Positions 1 to 10,884 of a stretch of 64,000 bases of DNA are shown here, piece after piece (within the stretch, counting starts at the first letter, position 1; each line of letters opens with the position of its first letter). The notes beneath the pieces are model-generated. The model was not told where the DNA came from and did no database searches. It worked only from the letters and a program-made list of their open reading frames with translations. The translations under genes and the position numbers were made by a program. The DNA lies in assembly GCF_003586285.1 (NCBI RefSeq), contig NZ_QUBR01000002.1, positions 1-64,000 on the forward strand, in the 5' to 3' direction. Origin of the DNA: Aeromicrobium endophyticum. GTDB taxonomy: Bacteria > Actinomycetota > Actinomycetes > Propionibacteriales > Nocardioidaceae.

Positions 1-62
1 AAGCCTCTCAGCGCCGATGGTACTGCACTGGAGACGGTGTGGGAGAGTAGGACGTCGCCGGA
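1..62 (+). rRNA. rrf: 5S ribosomal RNA, 3' part
   Basis: The first 62 bases match the 3' half of an actinobacterial 5S rRNA, including the conserved blocks CGCCGATGGTACTGC and GTGGGAGAGTAGGACG. The 5' half and the rest of the rRNA operon lie outside the window. An ORF can be read through this stretch but it is a shadow of the RNA. The exact 3' end is uncertain by one or two bases. Confidence 0.93.
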
Positions 63-73
63 CAATCATTAGC

Positions 74-103
74 GCGAGGCCGCCCCACCAGGGGCGGCCT
101 CGC
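74..103 (+). terminator. Terminator of the rRNA operon
   Basis: A perfect 13-bp stem (GCGAGGCCGCCCC, 74-86, with GGGGCGGCCTCGC, 91-103) closes a 4-base ACCA loop about 12 bases after the 5S end. Only a weak T-rich stretch follows, as is common for actinobacterial terminators. Confidence 0.85.
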
Positions 104-175
104 TGCATTTCCCGCCCACCAGCGGGACCCCCCTACGATGGGGGGAATTCAAGTGTTCGATGGAAGGAACGACTC

Positions 176-1150
176 ATGGCAGAGTCGAGAAGTCCCCGCC
201 GCGACGGCGGGAAGCCCTCCTCTGGAGGATCAGCGGGCCGTGGCGGCTCGAGCGGCCGAGGCGGCAAGCCGTCCGGCACCGGCGGACGTGACCGGCGCGG
301 TAGCGGCGACGCACCGCGCACCGGCGGCAAGCCGTCCGACCGACGCGACGGCAAAGCGGCACCGGCTCGTCGTGACGGCAAGCCCTCGTCGCCCCGTCGT
401 GACGGCAAGCCGTACGAGGCGCGCCGTGACCGTCGTCAGGAAGATGGCGATCGCACCGCAGCCCAGAAGATCTACGACGGTCCGCCGATCCCGGACGACG
501 TCAGTGCGTCCGACCTCGACAAGCACGCTCGTCAGGCACTGCAGAGCCTTCCCGAGAAGCTGGCCGACAAGGTCGCCCGGCACCTCGTGATGGCCGGCAT
601 GCTGATCGCCGAGGACCCTGAGACGGCACACAAGCATGCACTCGCGGCTCGTGCCCGCGCCACCCGTACGGGTCTGGTGCGCGAGGCATGTGGTGAGACG
701 GCCTACGCCTGCGGCAAGTGGGCCGAGGCCCTGTCGGAGTTCCGTGCGGCACGTCGCATGACCGGCGGGTACATCTACGCGCCGATGATGGCCGACTGCG
801 AGCGTGCGCTGAAGCGTCCTGACAAGGCGATCGCCTACGACACCACCGAGATCCGGTCCCAGCTCGACGACGCAGGTCAGATCGAGCTGTCGATCGTCGT
901 CGCCGGCGCTCGACGCGATCAGGGTCAGTACGACGCGGCCATCCGGCTGCTCGAGACCGAACCCCTGCACACCAAGGGTCGAGGTGAGTGGGTGCCGCGG
1001 CTGCGCTACGCCTACGCCGACTCGCTGCTCGCGGCCGGACGCCGCGACGAGGCCATCGAGTGGTTCCACCGCACGGTGGCCGTCGACGGCAACAAGACGA
1101 CCGATGCCGAGGAGCGCCTCGCCGAGCTCGACCCGCGTCCACAGGGCTGA
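176..1150 (+). CDS. TPR-containing protein with a basic, repetitive N-terminal tail
   Basis: The 324-residue product has two unlike parts. Roughly the first 95 residues are low-complexity and basic, built from repeated R-R-D-G-K-P-S units rich in Arg, Gly and Ser. The remainder is alpha-helical with tetratricopeptide-like units (for example around EAIEWFHRTVAVDG near the C terminus), suggesting a protein-binding scaffold. The start at 176 follows a GGAAGGA ribosome site with good spacing; the reading frame stays open further upstream into the 5S rRNA, so an earlier start is unlikely. Similar proteins lie downstream of rRNA operons in related actinomycetes. The tail could bind RNA or another polyanion, but that is inference; no specific function is known to me. 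Confidence 0.8.
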   Translation: MAESRSPRRDGGKPSSGGSAGRGGSSGRGGKPSGTGGRDRRGSGDAPRTGGKPSDRRDGKAAPARRDGKPSSPRRDGKPYEARRDRRQEDGDRTAAQKIYDGPPIPDDVSASDLDKHARQALQSLPEKLADKVARHLVMAGMLIAEDPETAHKHALAARARATRTGLVREACGETAYACGKWAEALSEFRAARRMTGGYIYAPMMADCERALKRPDKAIAYDTTEIRSQLDDAGQIELSIVVAGARRDQGQYDAAIRLLETEPLHTKGRGEWVPRLRYAYADSLLAAGRRDEAIEWFHRTVAVDGNKTTDAEERLAELDPRPQG

Positions 1151-1184
1151 CGCTGCCGCACAGCCGTCCACAGCCCGGCGATCG

Positions 1185-1218
1185 ACGATGCCCCTCACCC
1201 CGTGGTGAGGGGCATCGT
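1185..1218 (+). terminator. Strong 15-bp hairpin just before ssb
   Basis: ACGATGCCCCTCACC (1185-1199) pairs perfectly with GGTGAGGGGCATCGT (1204-1218) around a CCGT loop. It can terminate transcripts of the TPR gene. Its right arm also carries the only purine-rich, Shine-Dalgarno-like stretch before the ssb start at 1225, so it may also limit ssb translation. Confidence 0.7.
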
Positions 1219-1224
1219 CGTGTC

Positions 1225-1593
1225 ATGACCCCACAGACTCCGGCGGCTGCCGCCCACCAGAACCTCGTCCACCTGACCGGTCGCATCTCGGCCGACCCCG
1301 AGACCAGGGTGCTGCCCAGCGGTGACGAGCTGGTGAGCTTCCGGCTCGTCGTTCGGCGTGATGCGGCCGCCCTCCGCCGGTCCAAGCAGCTGGTCGACAC
1401 CATCGAGTGCACCGTGTGGCGGGCGGCCCTACGACGGTCCGTGGCGCGGCTGGCGGCGGGCGTCGAGGTCGAGGTCCAAGGCCAGCTGCGACGTCGGTTC
1501 ACCAGCGGCGGCGGAAGCACGGCGAGCTGGGTCAGCGTCGAGGTCGACTCCTGCCGGAGGCTGACGCCTGCGGCGGTAGCCTCGGACGCATGA
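1225..1593 (+). CDS. ssb: Short single-stranded DNA-binding protein (OB fold)
   Basis: The 122-residue product is one OB-fold domain of the SSB family: LVHLTGRISADPETRVLPSG near the N terminus corresponds to strands 1 and 2, followed by an SFRLVVRRD strand and a V-Q-G-Q-L-R-R-R-F core. The usual long linker and acidic DDDIPF-type C-terminal tip that recruits repair proteins are absent, so this is probably an accessory SSB paralogue rather than the main replicative one. The stop overlaps the start of the next gene (ATGA), which links it to the HAD-tlyA-nadK-recN string. No free ribosome site is seen before 1225; see the hairpin entry. Confidence 0.8.
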   Translation: MTPQTPAAAAHQNLVHLTGRISADPETRVLPSGDELVSFRLVVRRDAAALRRSKQLVDTIECTVWRAALRRSVARLAAGVEVEVQGQLRRRFTSGGGSTASWVSVEVDSCRRLTPAAVASDA

Positions 1594-2594
1594 CCTTGGG
1601 CTCGACGACGCAATCGCTCAGCACCACCTACGACCTGGCGATGCTCGACCTCGACGGCGTGGTCTACCGGGGGCCCGACGCGATACCCGGTGCCGCCGTG
1701 GCCCTCACGACGGCCCGCGACCACGGCCTGCGGCTGGCCTACATCACCAACAACGCTTCGCGCACCGCCGACACCGTGGCCGACAAGCTGAGGTCGATGG
1801 GGATGCCCGACGTGCACGATGACGACGTCGTGACCTCGGCCCAGGCGGTCGCCCACCTGATGGCCGATGCGCTGCCGTCGGGGTCGCCCGTGCTGGTCGT
1901 CGGGGGACCGGGTCTGCGGGCGCCGCTCGAGCAGCGGGGGCTGCGGTGCGTGGCATCGCTCGACGAGGCTCCGGTCGCGGTCGTCCAGGGCTTCGATCCC
2001 AGCGTCGGCTGGGAGCAGCTGGCCGAGGCGTCGTACGCGATCTCGTCCGGGCTGCCCTGGTACGTGAGCAACACCGACATGACGGTTCCGACGGCGCGCG
2101 GCATCGCGCCCGGCAACGGCTCGCTGGTGCAGGCGGTGCGCAACGCCACAGGTGTCGACCCGATCGTGGCCGGCAAGCCCGAGAAGGCACTGTTCGACGA
2201 GACGATCGCCCGGGTCGGGGGCAAGCACCCGCTGATGGTGGGCGACCGGCTCGACACCGACATCGATGGAGCCATCAACGCCGGCATCGACAGCCTGGCG
2301 GTGCTGACGGGCGTCAGCACCGTGCAGGAGATCGCCGACGCCGACGACGGACGTCGACCGACCTTCGTCTCGGCCGACCTGCGCGGTCTCGACGAGCAGC
2401 ACCCGGAGATCGAGCTCACCGACGATCGCGCGCGCTGCGGCGACGCGGTCGTGACGCTCGCCGACGGCGTCGTGACGCTCGAGAGCGGTGAGCCGTCGTC
2501 CACCCCCGTGCTTCGGGCAGCGGTCGCGCTCGCCTGGCACGTGCGCGATCGCTCCGGTGCGCGCGTGCGCCTGGATGGGACACTGGTCGCATGA
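1590..2594 (+). CDS. HAD-superfamily hydrolase, subfamily IIA (NagD-like phosphatase)
   Basis: The 334-residue protein is a haloacid dehalogenase-type phosphatase. Motif I is DLDGVVYRG with the nucleophilic Asp, motif II is the Thr in YITNNAS, motif III is the Lys of GKPEK and motif IV is GDRLDTDI. Spacing fits subfamily IIA (NagD, 4-nitrophenylphosphatase, phosphoglycolate phosphatase). The true substrate cannot be read from sequence; phosphoglycolate or another small sugar phosphate is likely. It starts within the ssb stop codon and overlaps the next ORF by 4 bases. The same order (HAD, small ORF, tlyA, nadK, recN) is conserved in actinobacteria. Confidence 0.88.
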   Translation: MTLGSTTQSLSTTYDLAMLDLDGVVYRGPDAIPGAAVALTTARDHGLRLAYITNNASRTADTVADKLRSMGMPDVHDDDVVTSAQAVAHLMADALPSGSPVLVVGGPGLRAPLEQRGLRCVASLDEAPVAVVQGFDPSVGWEQLAEASYAISSGLPWYVSNTDMTVPTARGIAPGNGSLVQAVRNATGVDPIVAGKPEKALFDETIARVGGKHPLMVGDRLDTDIDGAINAGIDSLAVLTGVSTVQEIADADDGRRPTFVSADLRGLDEQHPEIELTDDRARCGDAVVTLADGVVTLESGEPSSTPVLRAAVALAWHVRDRSGARVRLDGTLVA

Positions 2595-2842
2595 CCGAGT
2601 CGCCCGACGCCTTCGACGCGCCCCACGACGACCGAGCGCCCCAGCACGTGCCGGCCGAGCACGAAGCGGTCGAGGTGACGCCGACAGGCCACCCCGCGAT
2701 CGACGAGGCGCTCGAGCGGCTGGAGCGACTCGACGACGTCGACCTGTCGCTGCACGTCGAGGAGTTCGACGCGATCCACGGGGTGCTGCGCGAGTCGCTG
2801 GCCAATGCGGGACGCGACGAGGTCGCGCCCGAGTCGGCATGA
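2591..2842 (+). CDS. Small acidic conserved hypothetical protein upstream of tlyA
   Basis: The 83-residue product is acidic and hydrophilic, with a helical, heptad-like middle (AIDEALERLERLDDVDLSLHVEEFDAIH) and no known domain or membrane segment. It overlaps the HAD gene and tlyA by four bases each, so it is probably translated by coupling. A short ORF of this kind between the HAD phosphatase and tlyA recurs in actinomycetes. I do not know its function; association with TlyA or a ribosomal partner would be a guess. Confidence 0.75.
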   Translation: MTESPDAFDAPHDDRAPQHVPAEHEAVEVTPTGHPAIDEALERLERLDDVDLSLHVEEFDAIHGVLRESLANAGRDEVAPESA

Positions 2843-3690
2843 GCAGACGCCTGCGGCTCGACGCCGAGCTGGTCCGACGCGGGCTGGCGCGTTCTCGCGA
2901 GCACGCCAGCTCGCTGATCGAGGACGGCTCGGTCCGGGTCGCCGGATCGGTCGCCACCAAGGCGGCCACCGGCGTCACGACCGACCAGGCCATCGTCGTG
3001 CGAGAGAGCCACGAGCCCACCTACGCGTCCCGCGGCGCGCACAAGCTGCTGGGCGCGCTCTCGGTCTTCGAGCCCATGGGTCTCACGGTGGCCGGACGCC
3101 GGTGCCTCGATGCCGGTGCCTCGACCGGCGGATTCACCGACGTGCTGCTGCGCAAGGGCGTCAAGGAGGTCTGCGCCGTCGACGTCGGCTACGGGCAGCT
3201 GGTGTGGGCGCTGCAGTCTGACGACCGGGTGCACGTGTTCGACCGCACCAACATCCGCCACCTCGAGGCGTCCGACATCGGCGGGCCGGTGCAGCTGGTG
3301 GTGTCCGATCTGTCGTTCATCTCCCTTACCGTGGTCATGCCGGCACTCACGCGGGTGTGCGAGCCGAGTCCGGAAGGCGACATCGTGCTGATGATCAAGC
3401 CGCAGTTCGAGGTCGGCAAGAGCAATCTCGGCAAGAACGGTGTCGTGCGCGACCCCGCGCTGCACGCCGACGCCGTGCACCGCGTGTGCCTCTCGGCCCA
3501 CGAGCTCGGCTGGGGCACCCGTGCTCTCGCGCCCAGCCCGTTGCCCGGACCGGCCGGCAACGTCGAGTACTTCTGCTGGTTGCGGTCCGACGCCGACGCC
3601 CCCAGCGAGCAGGCCGCCCGCGACGTCGTGGCGGCCGGGCCGCTGGCCGCCACGACGCCCGCGACCGCAGACGACGAGGTGACCCGATGA
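2839..3690 (+). CDS. tlyA: TlyA-family rRNA 2'-O-methyltransferase
   Basis: The 283-residue protein has an N-terminal S4 RNA-binding domain (RRLRLDAELVRRGLARSREHA..., residues about 1-60) followed by an FtsJ/RrmJ-type Rossmann methyltransferase. The SAM loop is DAGASTGGFTD and the KPQFE segment carries a catalytic Lys. In mycobacteria TlyA methylates the 2'-OH of cytidines in 16S and 23S rRNA, which affects capreomycin sensitivity; the same activity is inferred here. The gene sits in a chain of four-base overlaps between the small ORF and nadK. Confidence 0.93.
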   Translation: MSRRLRLDAELVRRGLARSREHASSLIEDGSVRVAGSVATKAATGVTTDQAIVVRESHEPTYASRGAHKLLGALSVFEPMGLTVAGRRCLDAGASTGGFTDVLLRKGVKEVCAVDVGYGQLVWALQSDDRVHVFDRTNIRHLEASDIGGPVQLVVSDLSFISLTVVMPALTRVCEPSPEGDIVLMIKPQFEVGKSNLGKNGVVRDPALHADAVHRVCLSAHELGWGTRALAPSPLPGPAGNVEYFCWLRSDADAPSEQAARDVVAAGPLAATTPATADDEVTR

Positions 3691-4604
3691 GGACCGTTCT
3701 GCTGGCCGTGCACGAAGGACGCGACGCGGCCGTGAAGATCGCCGCCTCGTTCGCCGCCGACCTGCGCACCGAGGGCATCGCGGTGCGGGTGCTCGAGCCC
3801 GAGGCCGAGGCCCTGCGCGCCGCGGGAGTCGAGGACGCCGAGGTCGTGGAGCCCGCGCCGGCAGCGGCAGCCGGCTGCGAGCTGGCCGTCGTCTTCGGCG
3901 GCGACGGCACGATCCTGCGGGCGGCCGAGCTGTGCCGCGGCACCGACACGCCGGTGCTGGGGGTCAACCTGGGGCACGTCGGCTTCCTCGCCGAGGCCGA
4001 CGTCGACGACATGCAGGACGTCGTGCGCGCGGTGGTCGACTGCACCTACACGGTCGAGGAGCGGCTGACGGTCGACGTCTCGGTCATGGTCGGCGGCGAG
4101 GTCGTCGCCACGAACTGGGCGCTCAACGAGGCATCGGTCGAGAAGGCCGCCCGCGAGCGGATGCTCGAGATCGTCGTCGAGATCGACGACCGTCCGGTGT
4201 CGCGCTGGGGCTGCGACGGCATCGTGTGCGCCACGCCGACGGGCTCGACGGCCTACAACTTCAGCGCCGGCGGACCCATCGTCTGGCCCGAGGTACAGGC
4301 GTTGCTGATGGTCCCGATCAGCGCGCACGCCCTGTTCTCGCGTCCGCTCGTGGTGTCGCCCGACTCGACCCTGGCGATCGAGGTCGTGGGCGAGCAGTCC
4401 AGGGGCGTGCTCTGGTGCGACGGCCGGCGCGCGGCCGAGCTGCCGGTGGGCTCGCGGGTCGAGGTGGTCAAGGGGCGCGAGACGGTGCGGCTGGCCCGCC
4501 TCGACCCCGCTTCGTTCGCCGACCGGCTGGTGCGCAAGTTCGACCTGCCGGTGGCCGGGTGGCGCGGCGCGGCCGAGCGGCGATGGGAGAGGCCCGCCCG
4601 ATGA
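3687..4604 (+). CDS. nadK: NAD kinase
   Basis: The 305-residue protein phosphorylates NAD to NADP. It carries the diagnostic GGDGT motif (residues 71-75), NLGHVGFLAE, an N-E sequence in the substrate-binding region and TPTGSTAYNFSAGGP. Length and order match actinobacterial NAD kinases encoded between tlyA and recN. Start and stop overlap both neighbours by four bases, showing a tightly coupled operon. Confidence 0.95.
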   Translation: MRTVLLAVHEGRDAAVKIAASFAADLRTEGIAVRVLEPEAEALRAAGVEDAEVVEPAPAAAAGCELAVVFGGDGTILRAAELCRGTDTPVLGVNLGHVGFLAEADVDDMQDVVRAVVDCTYTVEERLTVDVSVMVGGEVVATNWALNEASVEKAARERMLEIVVEIDDRPVSRWGCDGIVCATPTGSTAYNFSAGGPIVWPEVQALLMVPISAHALFSRPLVVSPDSTLAIEVVGEQSRGVLWCDGRRAAELPVGSRVEVVKGRETVRLARLDPASFADRLVRKFDLPVAGWRGAAERRWERPAR

Positions 4605-6310
4605 CGGCCGAGCGCACGATCTGGCAGCAGCTCACGCTGCGCGACCTCGGTGTCATCGACTCGGCTGAGCTCGAGCTCTCCGAGGGCTTCACGGTCATCA
4701 CCGGCGAGACGGGTGCCGGCAAGACGATGGTCGTCACGGCGCTCGGTCTGCTGCGCGGCGACCGGGCCGATCCGGGCCTGGTGCGCCGCGGGGCCGACCG
4801 CGCCCGGGTCGAGGCCAGCATCGGCGTGCGGGCAGGAGCAGGTGCCGCGACCGCGGTCGAGGAGGCCGGTGGACGCATCGACGACGACGTCGTCATCCTG
4901 GGCCGGATCCTGTCGGCGCAAGGACGTTCACGTGCCGTCGCGGGCGGAGCCACCGTGCCCGCCGCGCTGCTGACCGAGGTCACCGACGAGCTGGTGGCCG
5001 TGCACGGCCAGTCAGACCAGCACCGCCTCTTGCGAGCGGCCGAGCAGAGAGCGGCGCTCGATCGGTTCGCGGGCGACGAGTTCGCCGCCGCGGCAGCCGC
5101 GTACGGGCCCGTCCACGCACGGTGGCGGGCCGCCCAGCGCACCCTCGACGAGCTGCGCACGCATGCGCAGGAGCGTGCTCGCGAGCTCGACGTGCTGCGC
5201 TTCGGGCTCGACGAGGTCGAGTCCGTCGACCCCCAGCCCGGCGAGGACGAGGCGCTCAAGGCCGAGGAGGGCGTGCTGGCGCACGCCGAGTCGCTCGCCC
5301 GCGCGGCCGACCTGGCCCACAGCGTGCTGACCGGCGAGGCAGGGCCCAGCGCGGCCCGCACGCAGGTGGCCGAGGCCTCGGCACACCTGCAGGACGTCGG
5401 CGGGCACGATCCCGCCCTCGACCAGCTGACCGAGCGGGTCGTCGAGATCGGCATCCTGGTCGACGAGGTCGGCGCCGACCTCGCGGCCTACTCGGCCGGT
5501 GTCGAGCTCGATCCCGAGCGCCTCGCCACGCTGCAGGACCGGCGGGCCGCGCTGGCCGCCCTCCAGCGCAAGTACGGGCCGACCCTCGACGACGTGCTGG
5601 CCTGGGCCGCCACCAGCGCCACCCGGCTCGGCGAGCTGGGCAACGACGACGAGGCCGTGGCCGCACTGGTGACCGAGCTGGCCGAGCTCGAGCCCGAGGT
5701 GCACCGGCTCGCCGGCGAGATGTCCAAGCTGCGGGTCGACGCAGCCGGCCGGCTGGGCGAGCTGGTCGACGCCGAGCTCGCCCAGCTGTCGATGCCGTCC
5801 GCGCACCTCGAGGTGTCGGTGACGACGCGGCCCGATGCGGTCCCCGGCCCTCACGGGCTCGACGACGTCGAGCTGCTGTTCGCCGCCAACAGCGGCACGG
5901 GCCTGCGTCCACTGCACAAGGGGGCGAGCGGGGGAGAGCTGTCGCGGCTCATGCTGGCGCTCGAGGTGGTGCTGGCCGATCGGACGACGGTGCCCACGCT
6001 GGTGTTCGACGAGGTCGACGCCGGAATCGGCGGCAAGGCGGCCGTCGAGGTCGGGCGGCGGCTGTCACGGCTCGCGCAGCACGCCCAGGTCATCGCCGTC
6101 ACCCACCTGCCGCAGGTCGCGGCCTTCGCCGACCACCACTTCGTGGTCTCCAAGGACGACAACGGCACGGTCACCAGCAGCTCGGTGGCCGAGGTGCAGG
6201 AGTCCGACCGGGTCGACGAGCTGGCCCGCATGCTGGCCGGCCAGGAGGAGTCGGCGGCAGCGCAGGCCCACGCCCGCGAGCTGCTGGCCCTGGCGCGCGA
6301 CGGGTCCTGA
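4601..6310 (+). CDS. recN: DNA repair protein RecN
   Basis: The 569-residue SMC-like ATPase acts in double-strand break repair. Walker A is GETGAGKT (residues about 35-42), a long coiled-coil-forming middle region follows, and the C-terminal half has the GASGGELSRLMLALE signature and a Walker B/D-loop around VFDEVDAGIGG (about residue 468), then THLPQVAAFADHH. The start at 4601 overlaps nadK by ATGA; an in-frame ATG at 4583 would add six residues. No SOS box is seen immediately upstream because the gene is inside the operon. Confidence 0.94.
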   Translation: MTAERTIWQQLTLRDLGVIDSAELELSEGFTVITGETGAGKTMVVTALGLLRGDRADPGLVRRGADRARVEASIGVRAGAGAATAVEEAGGRIDDDVVILGRILSAQGRSRAVAGGATVPAALLTEVTDELVAVHGQSDQHRLLRAAEQRAALDRFAGDEFAAAAAAYGPVHARWRAAQRTLDELRTHAQERARELDVLRFGLDEVESVDPQPGEDEALKAEEGVLAHAESLARAADLAHSVLTGEAGPSAARTQVAEASAHLQDVGGHDPALDQLTERVVEIGILVDEVGADLAAYSAGVELDPERLATLQDRRAALAALQRKYGPTLDDVLAWAATSATRLGELGNDDEAVAALVTELAELEPEVHRLAGEMSKLRVDAAGRLGELVDAELAQLSMPSAHLEVSVTTRPDAVPGPHGLDDVELLFAANSGTGLRPLHKGASGGELSRLMLALEVVLADRTTVPTLVFDEVDAGIGGKAAVEVGRRLSRLAQHAQVIAVTHLPQVAAFADHHFVVSKDDNGTVTSSSVAEVQESDRVDELARMLAGQEESAAAQAHARELLALARDGS

Positions 6311-6404
6311 CACGCTCCGACCGCGTCGTCCCGCGCCAGGCTTTCCGGCGACACGCCGCCGTGGCTCCCGGCTCAGGCCGGTGCAGCGGGAAGCATGGAC
6401 CCCG

Positions 6405-7580
6405 ATGGTCACCTGGAGACGCAAGACAGTCATGCCCACCGACGCCTCGGGGCTCGTGGGCACCGTGCGACTCGCACGGCGCGACGACGACCTCGCAGCG
6501 CTGGACGAGGGCGAGATCGCCGTCGTCGAGCTGCCCGATCTCGACGCCCAGCATGCGCAGACCCTGATCGAGCGTCGCGTCGCCGCCGTGCTCAACGCCA
6601 CCCGGTCAACGTCGGGCCGCGCCCCCAACACCGGACCCCAGCTGCTCTCGAAGGCCGGCATCCTCCTGATCGACGTCACGAGCGAGGACGTGTGGGCGCG
6701 CCTGCGCAACGGCGACGTGGTGCGCGTCGAGGGCGGCCAGGTCTTCCGCGACGAGGTGCTGGTGGCCTCTGGCATCGAGCTCGACGAGGAGCGCACCGCC
6801 AACGATCTCCAGGCGGCCCGCGACGGGCTCGCGACGCGACTGGACTCCCTGGCGGCCAACGCCACCGACCACATCCACCGCGAGCACGCGATGCTGATGT
6901 CGGGCGCGCAGGTGCCCCGTCTGAGGACGCCACTGCGCGGGCGCCCGGTCGTGGTCGTCTCTCGCGCCTACGACGACGCGGCCGACCTCAAGCACCTGCG
7001 ACGCTGGATCCGCGATCACGATCCCGTCCTGATCGGTGCCGGACCCGGCGCCGACGTGCTCATCTCGGCCGGTCTGACGCCGGGCATCGTGGTCGGGGCG
7101 CTCGACAACATCTCCGACGCCGCCATCAAGAAGGCCGGAGAGGTCGTCGTGACGACCGCGTCGGGCATGGTCGAGGGGCCCGAGCGACTCGAGCGCCACG
7201 GCAAGGAGATCGTGACGTTCGTGTCGACCGGCTCCGACGACGACCTGGCGATCCTGCTCGCCGACACCAACGACGCCGCGGCGATCGTGCACGTCGGCGC
7301 GCCGAGCTCGCTGGCCAAGCTGCTGGAGCAGCCGCCGACCGAGGCCGCCCGGATGTTCGTGGCCCGGCTGCGTGCCGGTGCCAAGATCGTCGACGCCAAG
7401 GCGGTCCACCACTTCTCGTCACGCCGCCACGCCGTGTGGCCGGTCGCGCTGCTGCTCCTGGCAGGGGTCGTCGCCGTCGTCGTCGCGATCGGCGTCACCC
7501 CGGTGGGCCAGGACTGGCTCGACACCATCGCCGACCGGCTGACCGACCTCGGCTCCTGGACCAAAGGACTCTTCACGTGA
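6405..7580 (+). CDS. steA: SteA-like putative cytokinetic ring protein
   Basis: The 391-residue protein resembles mycobacterial Rv1697 and corynebacterial SteA. A large cytoplasmic part shows a thiamin-pyrophosphokinase-like fold (VLIGAGPGADVLISAGLTPGIVVGALDNIS), and a single C-terminal transmembrane helix (VALLLLAGVVAVVVAIGV) is followed by a short tail. In Corynebacterium, SteA works with SteB in the RipC-FtsEX cell-separation pathway. The next gene overlaps the stop, conserving the steAB pair. The start is either 6405 or 6432 (MPTDASG); both have moderate purine-rich sites. Confidence 0.85.
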   Translation: MVTWRRKTVMPTDASGLVGTVRLARRDDDLAALDEGEIAVVELPDLDAQHAQTLIERRVAAVLNATRSTSGRAPNTGPQLLSKAGILLIDVTSEDVWARLRNGDVVRVEGGQVFRDEVLVASGIELDEERTANDLQAARDGLATRLDSLAANATDHIHREHAMLMSGAQVPRLRTPLRGRPVVVVSRAYDDAADLKHLRRWIRDHDPVLIGAGPGADVLISAGLTPGIVVGALDNISDAAIKKAGEVVVTTASGMVEGPERLERHGKEIVTFVSTGSDDDLAILLADTNDAAAIVHVGAPSSLAKLLEQPPTEAARMFVARLRAGAKIVDAKAVHHFSSRRHAVWPVALLLLAGVVAVVVAIGVTPVGQDWLDTIADRLTDLGSWTKGLFT

Positions 7581-8452
7581 TCTCGTTCCGCTACCACCTC
7601 GTCTCCGTCGCCGCGATCCTGCTGGCGCTGGCCGCCGGCATCGCCCTCGGGTCGGGCCCGCTCGACGAGGCCGGCGACTCGCTGCGCGGCACCAGCGGCA
7701 GGGCATCAGCCGATCCGGCCGTCGTCTCGTTCGAGGAGGGATTCGCCGGTCGTACGGCCGAAGGACTGCTCGAGGACAAGCTCAAGGGCCAGTCGGTCGT
7801 CGTGATGACGGTCCCGGGTGCGAGCCAGGGCGAGGTCGGCGGCATCGTCAGCGACCTTCAGCTGGCCGGCGCCGAGGTCACCGGGCAGGTCGAGCTGTCC
7901 AGCAAGCTGCTCGACGCCGCCGATCGTCAGTTCGCCGAGGGCGTCGCCCAGCAGTCGGCCTCGGGCGATCCCGACGTCAGCGCCGCCAAGGACAGCTACG
8001 GCCGCATCGGCGCCGCCCTGGCCCGCGCCTTCATGGCCGACGAGACCACCGCGGTCGACCAGTCCGCGACGGCGATCCGCTCGGCCTTCACCGAAGGAGA
8101 CCTGCTGAGCGCCGACACGGCTCCGACGAACCGCGCGACGATGGCCGTGCTGGTGACGGGGCCCGAGCGCGCCGGCACCGCCGATCGCAGCACCGTGATC
8201 GCGGCGCTCGCCGGCGCCATGAACGACACCGGCAAGGGTGTCGTGGTGGCCGGTCCGGCCTCGTCCAGCACCGACGGGGGAGCCGTCAAGGCCGTCCGTG
8301 ACGGCGCGTTCGCGACGGCGGTCTCGACCGTCGACGTCACCGACTCGGCGGCCGGCCGGGTCGTGACGGTCATGGCGGCCGCGGCGCAGGCGGCCGGGCA
8401 GCCCGGCGCCTGGGGCACCTCGCGCAGCAGCGGCGGCGCGCTGCCCCAGTGA
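7577..8452 (+). CDS. steB: SteB/MctB-like membrane-anchored protein
   Basis: The 291-residue protein begins with an N-terminal membrane segment (VSVAAILLALAAGIALGSGPL) and then has a predicted extracytoplasmic region with coiled-coil potential, ending in an alanine-rich helical part. It matches the family called copper transporter MctB (Rv1698) in mycobacteria and SteB in corynebacteria. Because it is fused by GTGA overlap to steA, a role in cell separation is the more likely one here; copper export is the alternative. A GTG start at 7577 is chosen for the overlap. Confidence 0.83.
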   Translation: MISFRYHLVSVAAILLALAAGIALGSGPLDEAGDSLRGTSGRASADPAVVSFEEGFAGRTAEGLLEDKLKGQSVVVMTVPGASQGEVGGIVSDLQLAGAEVTGQVELSSKLLDAADRQFAEGVAQQSASGDPDVSAAKDSYGRIGAALARAFMADETTAVDQSATAIRSAFTEGDLLSADTAPTNRATMAVLVTGPERAGTADRSTVIAALAGAMNDTGKGVVVAGPASSSTDGGAVKAVRDGAFATAVSTVDVTDSAAGRVVTVMAAAAQAAGQPGAWGTSRSSGGALPQ

Positions 8453-8458
8453 CGGTGC

Positions 8459-8486
8459 TGACACCCTGACGCGCGCCCGGGTGTCA
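8459..8486 (+). terminator. Hairpin after steB
   Basis: TGACACCC (8459-8466) pairs with GGGTGTCA (8479-8486), an 8-bp stem with a 12-base loop beginning seven bases after the steB stop. There is no T-run, so it is a moderate terminator candidate. Confidence 0.5.

Positions 8487-10871
<2,385 letters not shown>

Positions 10872-10884
<13 letters not shown>

Noticed and set aside
17..175. Upstream extension of the TPR gene
   Set aside because: It overlaps the 5S rRNA and its terminator. ATG 176 has a proper ribosome site.
190..440. Possible CRISPR or tandem DNA repeat
   Set aside because: The repeats are short, degenerate and in frame, encoding the R-R-D-G-K-P-S units of the TPR protein; there are no spacers of constant length.
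501..3020. An 839-codon open frame on the minus strand
   Set aside because: It is antisense to ssb, HAD and tlyA, which have clear family motifs; its translation is Arg/Ala-rich and low in structure, as expected from a GC-rich shadow frame.
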